From NCBI GenBank assembly GCA_029204225.1, contig CM055112.1, forward strand, positions 30,592,203-30,656,202: a DNA stretch of 64,000 nt, in the 5' to 3' direction. Numbering within the stretch: the stretch's first letter is position 1; each line of letters begins with the position of its first letter. Both the position numbers and the translations under genes were made by a program. The notes beneath the pieces were generated by a model. That model searched no databases and had not been told where the DNA came from. It saw only the letters and a list, made by a program, of their open reading frames with translations. Of the stretch, positions 35,655 through 46,669 are shown one piece after another. This DNA is from Diphasiastrum complanatum. Taxonomy: Eukaryota; Streptophyta; Lycopodiopsida; Lycopodiales; Lycopodiaceae.

Positions 35655-37020
35655 TTCCCAGATTCTAGATCTAGATTATTCAGAAACCTTCAGCCCAGTT
35701 GTCAAACATGCTTTAATCCACCTAATCCTCTCCTTTGCAGCCACAGCAGATCTCGAAGTTCATCAGATGGATGTCTAGACCACTTCCTCAATGGAGCCAT
35801 CGAAGAGAAAATCTATATGATGCAGCCAGAGGGATACGAACTCAACGGCAAGCAACATCACCTTGTATGTAAAATCCACAAGGCTCTCTACGGGCTGAAA
35901 CATTCACCCATAGCCTGGTTTCAAAAGATCAACATATTTCTAATAGAGAATGGTTTCATTCCAAACTCAGCACACTCGAATGTTTACTTCAAGTCTATAT
36001 CAGAATACTTCATCATCATCACTCTTTACATAGATGATACACTCTTATTCAACAATAATCTGAAACTGATGAAGGATACAAAATGCATGTTGGCCCATGA
36101 ATACAAGATGACTCCAGCCTACTATTGTCTTGGAATCCAAATTCAATGAGATCAACCCAGCAAACTGATCTTTATCAGTCAACAATGATATCTCAACAAC
36201 ATGCTGGAAAAGTATGGAATGGCCAACTGCAGTCTCTTTCCAGACGACCCTGGACTAAAGCTATCAAAGGAACAGTTTCCTCAAACTGAGGTAGAAAAGG
36301 AGGAAACGAAGCGCTACCTGTTTCAATCCATCATTGGCTCACTGATGTACGCAATGATCTGCATGTGACCAGACCTTGCATATTCGATCAGTACACTCAG
36401 CCAGTTCTTGTCAAATCCAGACGTAGTTCATTGGAAAGTGCTAACAAAGGTCATGAAGTACATCCAAACAATAAAAACTCTCAACATCTGCTATGGAGGC
36501 ATCCAAATTACCAACATCCTTGAAGCCTACACAGATGCGGATTGGGCAGGAAATATTGACACCAGAAAATCAACTTTTGGATTTGTATTTTTATACAACC
36601 AAGGCCCAATCTCATGGAACAGCCGGAAGCAGACCTCCATTGCATTATCATCAACGGAATCCGAATACATAGCAGCCACAAATGCAACCAAAGAGGCAGT
36701 CTGGCTAAGGCAACTTCTTGCAGACCCCAATCTTACACAAACATTTCCTACAACAATCTATTGTGACAATCAAAGCAGAATAGCACTTTCTCTCAATCCG
36801 AGATTTCACTCCCGAAGCAAACATATAGAAATCAGGTATCATTACCTTAGAGAGAAAGTGCACAGCAAGGAAGTAGAATTAATTTTCTACAGAACAAACT
36901 ACATGGCAGCTGATTACTTCACAAAGGCTCTATCAAAGGAGCAACATCTCATATTACTTCACAAAAGCTCTATCAAAAGAACAACATCTCAGATTTAACA
37001 ATATGTTAAATCTGAAGATC
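35655..37020 (+). pseudogene. Copia RT and RNase H fragment
   Basis: RT begins [13 protein letters not shown], then [10 protein letters not shown], a stop, YMMQPEGYELNGKQHH, HKALYGLKHSPIAWF and LYIDDTLLF (catalytic YIDD). RNase H (36408-36998) is continuous: AYTDADWAGNIDTRKSTFGF, SWNSRKQTSIALSSTESEY, IYCDNQSRIALSLNP. It runs on into a polypurine tract and LTR. Confidence 0.9.
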
Positions 37021-37040
37021 AAAGTTTTTCAAAATCCTCA

Positions 37041-37051
37041 TTATGGGGGAG
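37041..37051 (+). promoter_or_regulatory. polypurine tract
   Basis: TTATGGGGGAG directly before TGTTAG, the usual plus-strand primer site upstream of a Copia 3' LTR. Confidence 0.75.
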
Positions 37052-37811
37052 TGTTAGATTTCTTATGCTGAGGTTTAAAAATCATTAAGTAATGAGCATC
37101 TTGAAAACAGAAGGCCAATAACATGATTTCGGACCTTCACATTTTTCTCTTTAAGTTTTTTCCATTTATTTTTTTGCCTTAAAACGATTTAAGGCATCTT
37201 TGTTTTTTCGTCTTCTTTGCTCTTTTTTGTGCCTTCACAAAAAATGTGGCATAATGGCCAAAATGACTTAGAAACGATTTCTAGACCACCTTCGTCTTTT
37301 TTGCCTCTTTGCAAAAAATGCGACAAAAATCCCAGAATGCCCTAAAACCATTTTAAGGCACCTTCGTCTTTTTCGTTGCCTTAAAACTAAGGCACCTTTG
37401 CCTTTTTCGCTGTCTTAAAACTAAGGCACCTTCGCCTTCTTTGATGTCTTAAAACTAAGGGCGTCTTCAGAATTTACACACCTTCAATCTAAAGGCACCT
37501 TCGGGTTCTTCAAATTTTTTGCTTTATCTGCATTGGCAAACTGACGTCACCAAACGTATCAGCAGACCCTAAAAATAGCTGGACAACCAAATATCTAAAA
37601 GGCGGTGAGGCGGTTACCAACTTTGTACATATGCAAAGACTAGTGTAAATAGCCTTAAAGGCTTGTAAGATATTTTTTCTCAACACTTTTAAATATATAT
37701 ACTAGCTAAATCAAACTATGTAAGGGTTAATTGAATTTCTCTTTCAATCAAAGTTATCTATAGCCAGTGTTATCACGCTCAACAAGCTGAAGTTATTACT
37801 TCAAGCCATTG
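37052..37811 (+). mobile_element. Copia 3' LTR, truncated
   Basis: Starts TGTTAGATTTC. 37150-37500 contains a degenerate tandem repeat of CTTAAAACTAAGGCACCTTCG absent from the other copies. 37545-37811 matches the LTRs at 41220-41658 and 63086-63558 (GTTACCAACTT.TGTACATATGCAAA and GCTGAAG.TATTACTTCAAGCCATTGTACT). The match stops at 37811, where element B begins. Confidence 0.8.
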
Positions 37812-38266
37812 TACTCCATTAGAGGAGTTCTCAATATCAAAAAGACCCTTTGTAAAGATACTTTTATTTTTTTCTTTAGTTTCGACCATCACCAGGCCCT
37901 ATCAAAATGCACAGATCTACGTAACGTAGTTCAAATTAACTGAGAAATAAAAATGCAATATAGAAAACTTTGAAATTTGTGTGCGGGCAGCATGGACGTA
38001 TCCCATTGGTTTCTTCTTCCTGCCCGACACGTGCTAATCTGCCCAACGTCAATACCTCAAGTTAAATTTACTTGACTATGCTGGTTAGTATAATGAAATT
38101 TTCTACCTATACTAGTTACAATTATAGAAATACAGTATGTACAGTTACATAAAATATGGTATACGCAATAACTGTGACTATGTTGGCATTCACATTAGAT
38201 TAAATGTGATACAAAAAATTGAAATTAAGTATCATATCAGAGATTTTTGGCGCCCAAGCTTTATAA
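37812..38266. other. element B left flank with CTACGTAACGTAG palindrome
   Basis: Homologous to the flank of copy C (44660-44920): shared CATT(A/G)GAG(G)AG, CTACGT(A/T)ACGTAG, GGGCAGCATG and a CTATTGG/CCATTGG...CTGCCC block. It probably holds the ORF1 promoter. The left 40 bases also match the 5' coding edge of the copy-A Ulp1 gene. Confidence 0.6.
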
Positions 38267-39471
38267 ATAGCAATTGCAAGGAGACCCAGATCTACAATCG
38301 AGTCTGTGATTCTTTATAATGAGAAAGATGAAGCTGATAACTGGAAGCCAATAAAATATACGAGGAATTCATGAGTATTGCTGCATCCATCATCAAAGGG
38401 CAATTTTCGACAAAAGAAAAGAGCAAAAATGACTTACACATCTTATTGGAAAGCAAAAAATTTGGAGTTTAAGACTACTCCGGGTGGTCAATCGATATCA
38501 GAAGTCTTAGTACAACATGTGTATATGCATTCAGAAATCAAAGTACATGATATCAATCCTCATGATCATCAAAAATGTAATTGTAAGAATATCAAAACAT
38601 ATGCACTATACAACAATCATAGGTGATTTTCTTTATTGATGCTCTTCAGATTATGATTTAAATGCTTCAACATTGTTTTTTTTCTTTCAAATTTATATCC
38701 ATCATGCATAAGTGAATGGGAGCCCTTACAATCACTTGCAGGAATATTAGACGTGATTCACTCTGATGTTGGAAAGCTGCAATACAAAGGAAGAAGTCCA
38801 AAGGAACTTGCAAATTGTGGTATCTATTTTTATGAGTCTTTATATATGTCACAAACAGAGGGAGGTTTTGGCAAGCTCTAATAAATTCCATTGCCTAGTT
38901 TTCAAAGTGATGAGTGGCCTACTCCTAATAGCATTGTTTTTTAATCCTTGAGATGCAAGCTACTCATTGATATTAGAAATGCTATGATGATAAGCACAGG
39001 CTCGAAAATCGTTCACCTAAGTTGGTTTATCTCATTACATATATTTGTTGATTTTTTCTCAAGTGCTAATGTTCGTAGGACACCAACTTTATTTGTTTGC
39101 AAGGATTTATCAGATGAGACTTTGTCAGATCTCATGGATCAAGGCTGGGATAGTAAAACAAATAATGACATAGAATGTAGAATTGAAAAGTCCTCTATGA
39201 TCTTTCATTATCATATCGAAAAACAAATGCTCAATCTCACATTTAGCTACCATAGATACAAGGAAATTGAAGGTACATGGCTACCACTGAATCAAGACTT
39301 TGAACTAAATGGTCACACAGACCGAATGGAGATAAGCATTATCTACAATGAGAAATATTTGACTATGTTGAGGTGGAGGAGCATTGGAAGCTTGATTTTA
39401 TCAAAACAGAGCTCATGCTATTACAAACCAATCTACCAACATATTTCAGGTTTATCATCAATGGAAGACTC
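38267..39471 (+). pseudogene. element B, ORF1 (unrecognised protein)
   Basis: Same family as 14487 and 44422. The start is ATA (38267-38269) where copies A and C have ATG; then RRPRSTIESV, WKPIKYTRNS, TGA where C has Trp, LLHPSSKGNFRQKKR, PGGQSISEVLVQHVYMHSEI and CNC. An intron (donor GTAAGA, about 38581; acceptor lost near TTTCAAATTTATATCC) follows; then YPSCISEWEP, VIHSDVGKLQY, VRRTPTLFVCKDLSDETL, IEKQMLNLTFSYHRY, LPLNQDF and, after a frameshift near 39365, VEVEEHWKLDFIKTELMLLQ. It ends at a GTAAGT donor (39472). No catalytic motif recognised. Confidence 0.7.
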
Positions 39472-39859
39472 GTAAGTGCTTTATGTTAATTTCCATTTCA
39501 AAATAGAACAAAATAATAAAAAATGTCATCATTTACAGTTACACATTCACTAATATTTGTCATGCCACAAATGCGAAAAAAACAGGAGCTGATAACGTGC
39601 TGCAAAGATCTACCTATAACAATCACCATTGTGGGAGAACAATAGTTTCAAATAAACTTTAGTAAAATTCTGTGTATAAACTCTTTCATTCAATAAATGA
39701 AAGCCCAAGTTGGGCATCAGTACATGTATTTTGTACTCCCAAATTCATAAAATGGAGCATCATTTGATATATCAATGTATATTTACTTATGAATTCTATA
39801 CATGTATTTTTGTTCTATGCTATATGTATTTGTTCAGATCTTAATTTAGTATAACTACA

Positions 39860-41190
39860 TCATCCTTTGCACCATCATCAATAACAGGAGGCTGAAGCCT
39901 TGCCCTAGCCAATATACTCAAGATCATTTCTTGTCTAAATCTATACACCTGGCTTGATGTATACTCAGGAAGTGTAAACTACAAGATAGAACATTCATGT
40001 ATTAGTAATGGCTAAAAACATCAACAAAATAGAAAACTAATTATGATTCCAAAAATAAGAATAAACAGAATTTATTATCTTAGAAATATCAACATCTTCT
40101 TGAAGGTTGAACCACTCAAAAAATAACTTGGCATTGTATAATGTGTACCACCCACAGCTGAATGAATCATTTTGCTGGGGTGACTACAAAAAAATTCAGC
40201 ACACAAGAAATCAATTATGAAACAGAATGAATTAGAATGAAACAAATACATTAGAATACTGATTTCAAAATGCTATTAAGAAAAAAAGAATTTACCTCCA
40301 AACTGACAATCTGCCAGTCCACTGAATGAGAAACATCTGTAGGAATATACTTACTTAAATATGGAAGGTAAATATCTACATCCTTATGCATATTGCTCGT
40401 CGAATTCATCTTGACACAAAAACCTTTAATACTATTATCTACAAATCTCTTAATAGAGATCACGTTTAAACTCCAATGGTCACTGCAAAATAAGATTGAA
40501 ATTTCTTTAGCTACAATTCTGAAAACTATTTCCATTGACAATGTCAATGTTAATGCATAAAACAGCAAGAAGCATTTAATATATCTTACTTGGTATGATA
40601 AAGGATGAGCAGATATTTTGTTGCTGGTGTGAACCATAAATCCTTTAAATTGCACCCTGTCCAACCCATGTATCCTCATCACTTCATTCAACATCTCCCA
40701 AAATTTGGTTTGGGCCATTGCATCTTCAAGTTTCATCTCACACACAACTATTGTTTGCAAGCTCTGCACACTGACAAAAGAATTTTCCATCAAGACACTG
40801 AGAACACAATGGAAATCTGACAGATAAGCAACATCATAGACAAATTACCTTGGATTGTAAATATGGGCAGCCATTGTACTCCATTCTTGCACCTTGTGCA
40901 CATGATCAAAACATATCCAAGAGTGCTCCAAGTCACTTTCCGTTTGCATATGCCTGACCAGATCCAGACTAGATGCAGGACCAATTGTGAATATCTTTAA
41001 TATGAAACATCTATCACTTGATCCATCCACAGCTTGTCCAAGAAATAGGGATCCATGGAAATAATTGTAATTAAAATTTTTCTTTCAAACCAAGACTGGA
41101 ATTGATAGAATCTCCTTTTGGATGATTATCGATCTTGTATTCGACTATCCATTTTTTGAGTCTACAGCAAAACAAGATATCAAAAGACTA
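39860..41190 (-). pseudogene. element B, transposase-like exons followed by Ulp1 domain
   Basis: 5' exons (41190-40855) read LKKWIVEYKIDNHPKGDS and, frameshifted, QEWSTMAAHIYNP before donor AAGGTAATT. The next exon (40772-40590) reads VVCEMKLEDAMAQTKFW, HGLDRVQFKGFM. This layout resembles a DNA-transposase family with an FKGFMADSAQ-type block, but the Asp is not visible here (FKGFMVHTSNK). After an intron-like gap come SDHWSLNVIS (catalytic His), VKMNST (Asn), WQIVSLE, a phase-0 intron, and SPQQNDSFSCGWY with Gln and Cys (about 40190-40080). The N-terminal half of the Ulp1 domain seen in copy A is missing, suggesting an internal deletion. Confidence 0.7.
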
Positions 41191-41219
41191 TGATGTATTG
41201 ATAAAACCATCATAAAACA

Positions 41220-41658
41220 TGGTAATGACCGACAGCAAAAGCTCAACGCTTTGAGCGTAGGCATGTAGGAATGGAAACGCAACAGTTAGCAGCAGAAATA
41301 TTCAAGAAGAATAATTCATACAAATTGCGCAAATGAACAATACAGTAGTGAGACAAAAATTGCACTCTGATTAATATTGACAGTGAGTACAATGGCTTGA
41401 AGTAATATCTTCAGCTTGCTGAACGTAATAACGTTGGCTACAGATAACTCTGATTGAGAGACAACTCACTTACATAGCTTGATTCATCTAGTATACATAT
41501 TTACAAGTGTCGAGAGACAAATACCTTATAAGCCTTAAATGCCATTTACTCTAGTTTTGTATATGTACAGAAGTTGGTAACCGCCCTTGGGATATTTGGT
41601 TGTCCAGCTGTTTTTCGGGTTGATGATAAGTTGGCAATGTCGGTCTACCAATGTAACA
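41220..41658 (-). mobile_element. solo Copia LTR
   Basis: 439 bases, TGTTACATTG ... CATTACCA on the minus strand. It matches the LTRs at 37545-37811 and 63086-63558. No internal Copia sequence adjoins it, so it is probably a solo LTR that interrupts the minus-strand gene of element B. No exact target-site duplication is visible. Confidence 0.8.
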
Positions 41659-42330
41659 AAAATCCGAAAAGCAGAGTCTCAGCTTCAGTGAAGTCAAAAA
41701 GATCCGATATATCCGATATTGTCAAAAAGGAATTATTATCTATATTATAAGTAGGCAAAGTGATCAAAGATTTATTTGAAGGAGAAAGGGTAGTGGGTGT
41801 TCTAGGGCCTATAGAAGTAGCCCTATTTCGAGCATGATCAAAATCAGAACAATCATCTAAATTAACACGCGTATCAATAAAAAAAGTATCTATATCTACA
41901 GTCTTTGACTTTTCAGACTTTGTACCACTAGAAGAAGCTGCTTCAGAAGTGGAGGGCACAGCCTCCGAATTGTCAAAAATATTTAACAAAACGAAAAAAA
42001 TAAAAACAGACTGAAAATCAACAAATCTACATTTTTTATTATGAATTGAGCACTCATCTACAGATTTGAAATCATTATGTAACTTGGTAAACATTCTGTC
42101 AAGCTTAGCTTTATAGATATGCTTGTCGACTGCCACCAGGTCCTGATAATGAACTATGTCCTTATTCTAAGATCTGAATAGAGGAGTACTGAGCAAGGAC
42201 TTAAATCTGAGATATATCGTAGAAAATGCCTCCACACCTGAGCCCTCAGTTATAGAAGGTAGAATAAAAGAAAAAGAAGAAAAAAGAGATTTGAAATAGT
42301 CCAACCTATCAGTAATACCAAATTCTTAAA
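41659..42330 (-). pseudogene. unrecognised Ser-rich protein segment upstream of the solo LTR
   Basis: Minus-strand coding stretch of about 220 codons with one TAG: GITDRLDYFKSLFSS, ITEGSGVEAFSTIYL, KLDRMFTKLHNDFKS, then Ser/Thr/Asp-rich PSTSEAASSSG and TRVNLDDCSDFDHAR. It lies between the promoter-like region at 42677 and the transposase-Ulp1 gene, so it may have been its first exons before the LTR inserted. Family not recognised. Confidence 0.4.
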
Positions 42331-42676
42331 AAAAATAAAAACAAACTGGACTCAAAATTAAACATTTTAAACAAAAATAATAGAACTAAAGTTCCAAATA
42401 TCACTCTCAGGTGCAAACTGCAGGTCAGACAAGCACTTCAAGGCAACATGCGCTCGAGAGAGATATTTGAAGTTGGAGTATCGGATCCGAGCGCAAGAAC
42501 ACCGAGCAAAAAAGGAAAGAGGTCCAAAGCGCGCTTGAATGCGATACCAGACAATGCAGTATCGGATCCAGACGCATAATAGTCAACGAAAGGTAATGAG
42601 AGCAAGCAGCGCGCTTGAAATCGATATCCAGAAAAGCAATCGTAAATTTGCGTGAAAATCCGAGCCGAAAAAGACC
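42331..42676. other. repeat-bearing leader
   Basis: Downstream of the minus-strand TATA box there are two related blocks with CGGATCCGA(T/G) and TCAAGCGCGC, and a third, TATCGCTCTCAAGCGCGC, at 43005-43023 across the promoter. No coding frame recognised. Confidence 0.4.
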
Positions 42677-42953
42677 TATTTATAAAAAGAAATTCGCACG
42701 TGTGGAGTGAAGAAGGAACACGTGTTGAATTGTGATTGGTTAAAATAAATGCGTCGTACCTAGAATGATTGATCTGACATCTGTCATGTGCGAGAATGAC
42801 ACGAGTTGATATCGGATTCGCGCACGTGTCTTAGCCCACATGGCCTCATAATTGGGTCATCACTGTCAATATGGACATTCCATGTGGATTAATAATCTAA
42901 CGACACGTGTCTTCGCCATCTTTTCACACGTGCAAAAATTTTGTATATATAAG
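42677..42953. promoter_or_regulatory. second CACGTG-rich region with divergent TATA boxes
   Basis: TATAAATA on the minus strand (42677-42684) and TATATATAAG on the plus strand (42944-42953) point outward from a core with several ACACGTGT, GCACGTGT and CACACGTG words. Same layout as 17403-17885, supporting a shared bidirectional promoter. Confidence 0.6.
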
Positions 42954-43059
42954 TCCTCAGAATTTTTATTTTTTTTCACAAGATTTTTGTTTTTAGCTCT
43001 CGATATCGCTCTCAAGCGCGCTCTTTCACCGATGATTGGCACATATTTGTTGATAGTAA

Positions 43060-44422
43060 ATCTCAATGTTCTTCCATAAGTTGAATTGTTTCGTCAATAT
43101 CTCTGCATTTGATCTCGAGCTCATGTCTTTTACGTACCTGCATAAAACTAATACAAAGTTAGTTAGAATTAGTACAGAGTTTGTATTAGAAAGTTTTAAT
43201 TGAAACTATTAATAAAAGATCGAGTGTTTATAGTTACTTACGAGTTTACCATTGAAAATGAATCTGAAGTCTGAAAGTACATCATCTGTAGGAGCAATAG
43301 TTCCCATCGGATGTAGTTTAGACTCCAATCTTCTTCCACCTCAACACATGTCAAAACGGCATCATTGTATATAATTTCAATATTTTTTCGTTTTGAATGT
43401 CCACTAGCTTCCAAGTCTTGATCGAGTGGCACCCATTTACATTTATTTTTTTTCCATCTTTGATAATGGAAGCATAAGCTCAACATTTTTTTTTCAATTT
43501 GATAACGGAAGCACATGGAAGACATTTTAATTCTGCATTATATTTCTCCATCTGATCTTTTGTCCCAGCCTTTATCCATAAGTTCAGATGATAAACTATC
43601 TGATAAATTTTTGCATACAAACATCGTTGGGGTTTTGTGTACATTGACACTTGAAAAGAAATCCCCAAATATATTCAAGGAAATAAATCAACTCAATCTG
43701 ATTGTTTTGTATCCCGTGCTCATTTTTAATGAATTTTTTACATCATTATACATCTTGCAATGAAATGATTCTTAAACTGTAGCATCTGGTGCAATCCATT
43801 CATCACTTTCAAAACTAGGTAATGGAATTGGTACTATTTGTCCAAAATTTTCTTTTGTATCAAGAATGTACATTGATTCATAAAAAAAAATCCCTATCAA
43901 CTACATCTTCTCTAGTTCTACCTCAATATTGCAGTTGTCCAATATCAGTGTGAATAACATCTAACACACCACCTAAAGGTCCACTAGGCTCTCATTCATT
44001 TATGTTGGATGGATATAAATCTGCAAGAGAAAAATGATCAGATTGGCAAGTTTACTATTAGATATTTATGAATGACAAAAATCAAAGTATCAAAAATATC
44101 AATACTCACAGTTGCTTTTTTTGTGATCCTGACGGTTGAATCCTTGCACATTTATCTCTGAATGCCTATATACATGTTGGACTAGAATTTTAGAAATAGA
44201 TTTTCCTCCTGATGATGAAGCATCCAAAATTCTGGCCTTCCAATAAGATCAAAATGATAGTTTTGACCTTTTCCTTTTTCGAAATGCTCCTCTTGATGAT
44301 GGATGCATCAAAATCCAAGAGTTTTTTGAATATTTTTTTGGCACCCATAATCCATTATCATCAGTCTCGTTGAATAGAAGCACAGAGTTTATTGAGGAGC
44401 ACGGCTTCCTTGATGGCACCAT
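43060..44422 (-). pseudogene. element C, ORF1 (unrecognised protein)
   Basis: Best copy for the 5' part. ATG 44422, MVPSRKPCSSINSV, LWVPKKYSKNSWILMHPSS (Trp codon intact). First intron with GTGAGT donor (about 44110) and CTCTTGCAG acceptor (about 44030), so the splice sites lost in A and B are visible here. Then LYPSNINE, VIHTDIGQLQY, KTPTMFVCKNLSD, GWDKRSDGEI, YQIEKKMLSLCFHYQRW, VPLDQDLEASGHSK and VEVEEDWSLNYIRWELLLLQ. A final intron (GTAAGT to ATGCAG, about 43239-43143) leads to VRKRHELEIKCRDIDETIQ and a stop. Stops and frameshifts elsewhere show decay. Confidence 0.7.
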
Positions 44423-44659
44423 TCGTAATTTGCATGCAAAAATCTGAAACAATGAACTATGAATCTGAAAATTTGCGTAGACAAAAAGCAATGAATCTGA
44501 GAAAAAGTGTTGGCAAAAATTTGAAACACTAATCTATTTGGCACCACAAATTAGCTCTGGTTAACCCTATTAACCATGGATTGACAATGCATATACATTA
44601 ATGGTACATCGATTTTCTCATCTCAACCATCTGTCATATTCATTTTCAATATTTTTGGG

Positions 44660-44920
44660 TCTCTTCAGGCAGTGATGAGCTGGAAGGGCAGGCCTCATCA
44701 ACCAATAGCATTTGCACATGCTGCCCGACGAAACAACAATATATTTAAAAAGTTTTTATTTTATTTATATTTGGAAAATTCTACGTTACGTAGAACCCCA
44801 AAGCTAAGGTTTCAATTGGTCCACATGGCAACAAAAATAAGAAAAAATAAATAAATAAACATCTTTTTCAAAGGCCCTCGTTGGGCTCTAAGTCTCTCCA
44901 ATGAAATTCTGTTTCAACAT
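44660..44920. other. element C outer flank with CTACGTTACGTAG palindrome
   Basis: Inverted counterpart of 37812-38060. TTCTACGTTACGTAGAA (44771-44788) is palindromic apart from its centre. GGGCAG blocks and a poly-A/T tract follow in the same order as in B. Confidence 0.6.
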
Positions 44921-44949
44921 TTGATGAATACAACTGGAATTTAAATGGC

Positions 44950-45600
44950 CTAATCTGAAATGCCAAAGCATCTCAATGATTTAAAAGTTGAAGTAAAAAG
45001 AGTTTGACTACTTGTAGAATAGGAGCAATTGTTTTTGTACAAATTGCCACACCTTCTACTGAAAAGAATAACTTTCCTAGATTCATCAAAAATAGTGCAG
45101 CCTTGTCTATTGAATTCGACCCTCTGATCCAAATCTGTGATTCTGCTAACCGAGAGCAGGTTTTTGGTTAGATTTGGAATGTGAAGAACATTGGATAAAA
45201 ACATTACATCACCTTTCTGGAATTTGACTTGGACTGATCCTACAACCTCAATAGTATGACTCAAGTTGTCTCCAAGTTACACAACTGTAAGATGGGTGTA
45301 TGACTTGTAGTCATGGAACCAGTGTCGATGGTGACTCATGTGTTGTGATGCACTTGAGTCCAAATACCACGAATCGATATCTTGCTGTTCTTCAACTTTG
45401 GTCAAGAAGGCAGTTTCATCTTCCTCTTGTTGCTGGATCGAGTGACTGGTAGAAGCAACATTTGCTTGTTGTTTCCTTTCGTTGTTGTATTGCAGCGTTC
45501 TGCAATCCTTGATAAGGTGACCAGTCCTCTTACAATACTTGCAGAATAGATTCTATCTTGGCTGAAATGATGAAGACTCTGAAGTTGATACAATTAGAAT
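44950..45600 (-). pseudogene. Copia gag zinc knuckle and protease fragment
   Basis: From 45545 down: intact knuckle CKYCKRTGHLIKDC, then WYLDSSASQHMSHH (protease, with the DSGA Gly replaced by Ser), LSHTIEVVGSVQVKF, VLHIPNLTKNLLSVSRI and the start of the pre-integrase region. A stop follows YTHLTVV. It abuts an LTR in the opposite orientation at about 45600. Confidence 0.85.
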
Positions 45601-45864
45601 TAAAGTAGAATCATTGTGCTACTGTACTGTTGGTCCTATAAGTTGATAAGGATCAGTTGGCCTCACCACGAGGCAAGTCGACGGGACACGCATCTCGCCA
45701 ACAGCAACCTGGGTCATGCATGGGTTGCCTGAGTGAACAACTATATGTACAGTGTAATTTCATTTTGAGAAATACAGTTGCTATGTGAGCTTGTTGTGGA
45801 GAGCGTTTTCTGTCTGCGTTACTGTATAGCATGATCCATGTTCCTGTTTGAAGCAAATTCTAAG
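45590..45864 (+). mobile_element. Copia LTR with primer-binding site
   Basis: About 275 bases, close to the minus-strand copy at 51880-52165 (shared GGTCATGCATGGGTTGCCTG and TATATGTACAGTGTAATTTC). The primer-binding site TGGTATCAGAGTCG follows at 45866-45879. It is the 5' LTR of an element whose downstream part is mostly lost. Confidence 0.8.
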
Positions 45865-45879
45865 TTGGTATCAGAGTCG

Positions 45880-46669
45880 TACAAGGAGTGTACATAGTAC
45901 AACATCGCCGTTGAAGAGAGCTTTGGGAGAACTGTCTTCTAAGAGTTCGGGGTTTACGGCAAGTTGAAGACGGAAGGAGAAGCACTGGTGCAGAGAGTTT
46001 GGCACACAGAAGCTTGGTGAGCTAGAGACTGTGTGAGAATTCAGAGACAAGGATTGTCAGCTAAATCAGAACCTTAGCAAACGGTTTGAAATTATGTGCA
46101 TTCAGTCGGACACCATTTGACAAATGGATTGAAGCATCGGAGTTTTAGTAGTAGGGCGACCTCAGAGCAAGAGTATAGGCCTGTCAAAACATTGTGAATT
46201 GGAAACCAAGAAGAGATTTGTGTGAAAAACCCTGGTCTGGGGTTTGGGAGCACAAAATCAAAGATTTCTCTCTATTCTAATCCGTTTTGCAAGCTGTAAA
46301 AACCTAGAGGAGGGCACCCTAGTAGTGCAAATCAGGTTTGAAGTGGTCGTGGACAGTCGCACTTTAGTTGTGAAGCAATCAAGAAAACCTTGAGGGCAGC
46401 CATAGTTGGTAAGAGTGAGAGAAGGAGGCCGCGAGGAGGGAGGTCGCGAACAACTCGCGTGCGACTAACGGAGCCAGCAATGTAGTGTAAGAAACAACAT
46501 AGCGGTTGCTTGAGGTAGCTTCAGCACGCAGAAGGAAGAAAAATCGTCCGTGAGGATACATCTCAAGATACTACTACTCAACCTCAAGAGACAGGTTGAC
46601 TTTCTAAGATCATCTAGCCAGGGAGAGCTACGAAGATGAACAAGAGAGAAGACACAACCTAAAAGGTAT
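45880..46669. other. Copia leader, no gene recognised
   Basis: Sequence between the primer-binding site and the RT fragment. Short open frames only; probably untranslated leader and lost gag. Confidence 0.4.

Noticed and set aside
42866..43079. Short frames over the 42.9-kb promoter region as a gene
   Set aside because: They overlap TATA and G-box sequence and have no homology I recognise.
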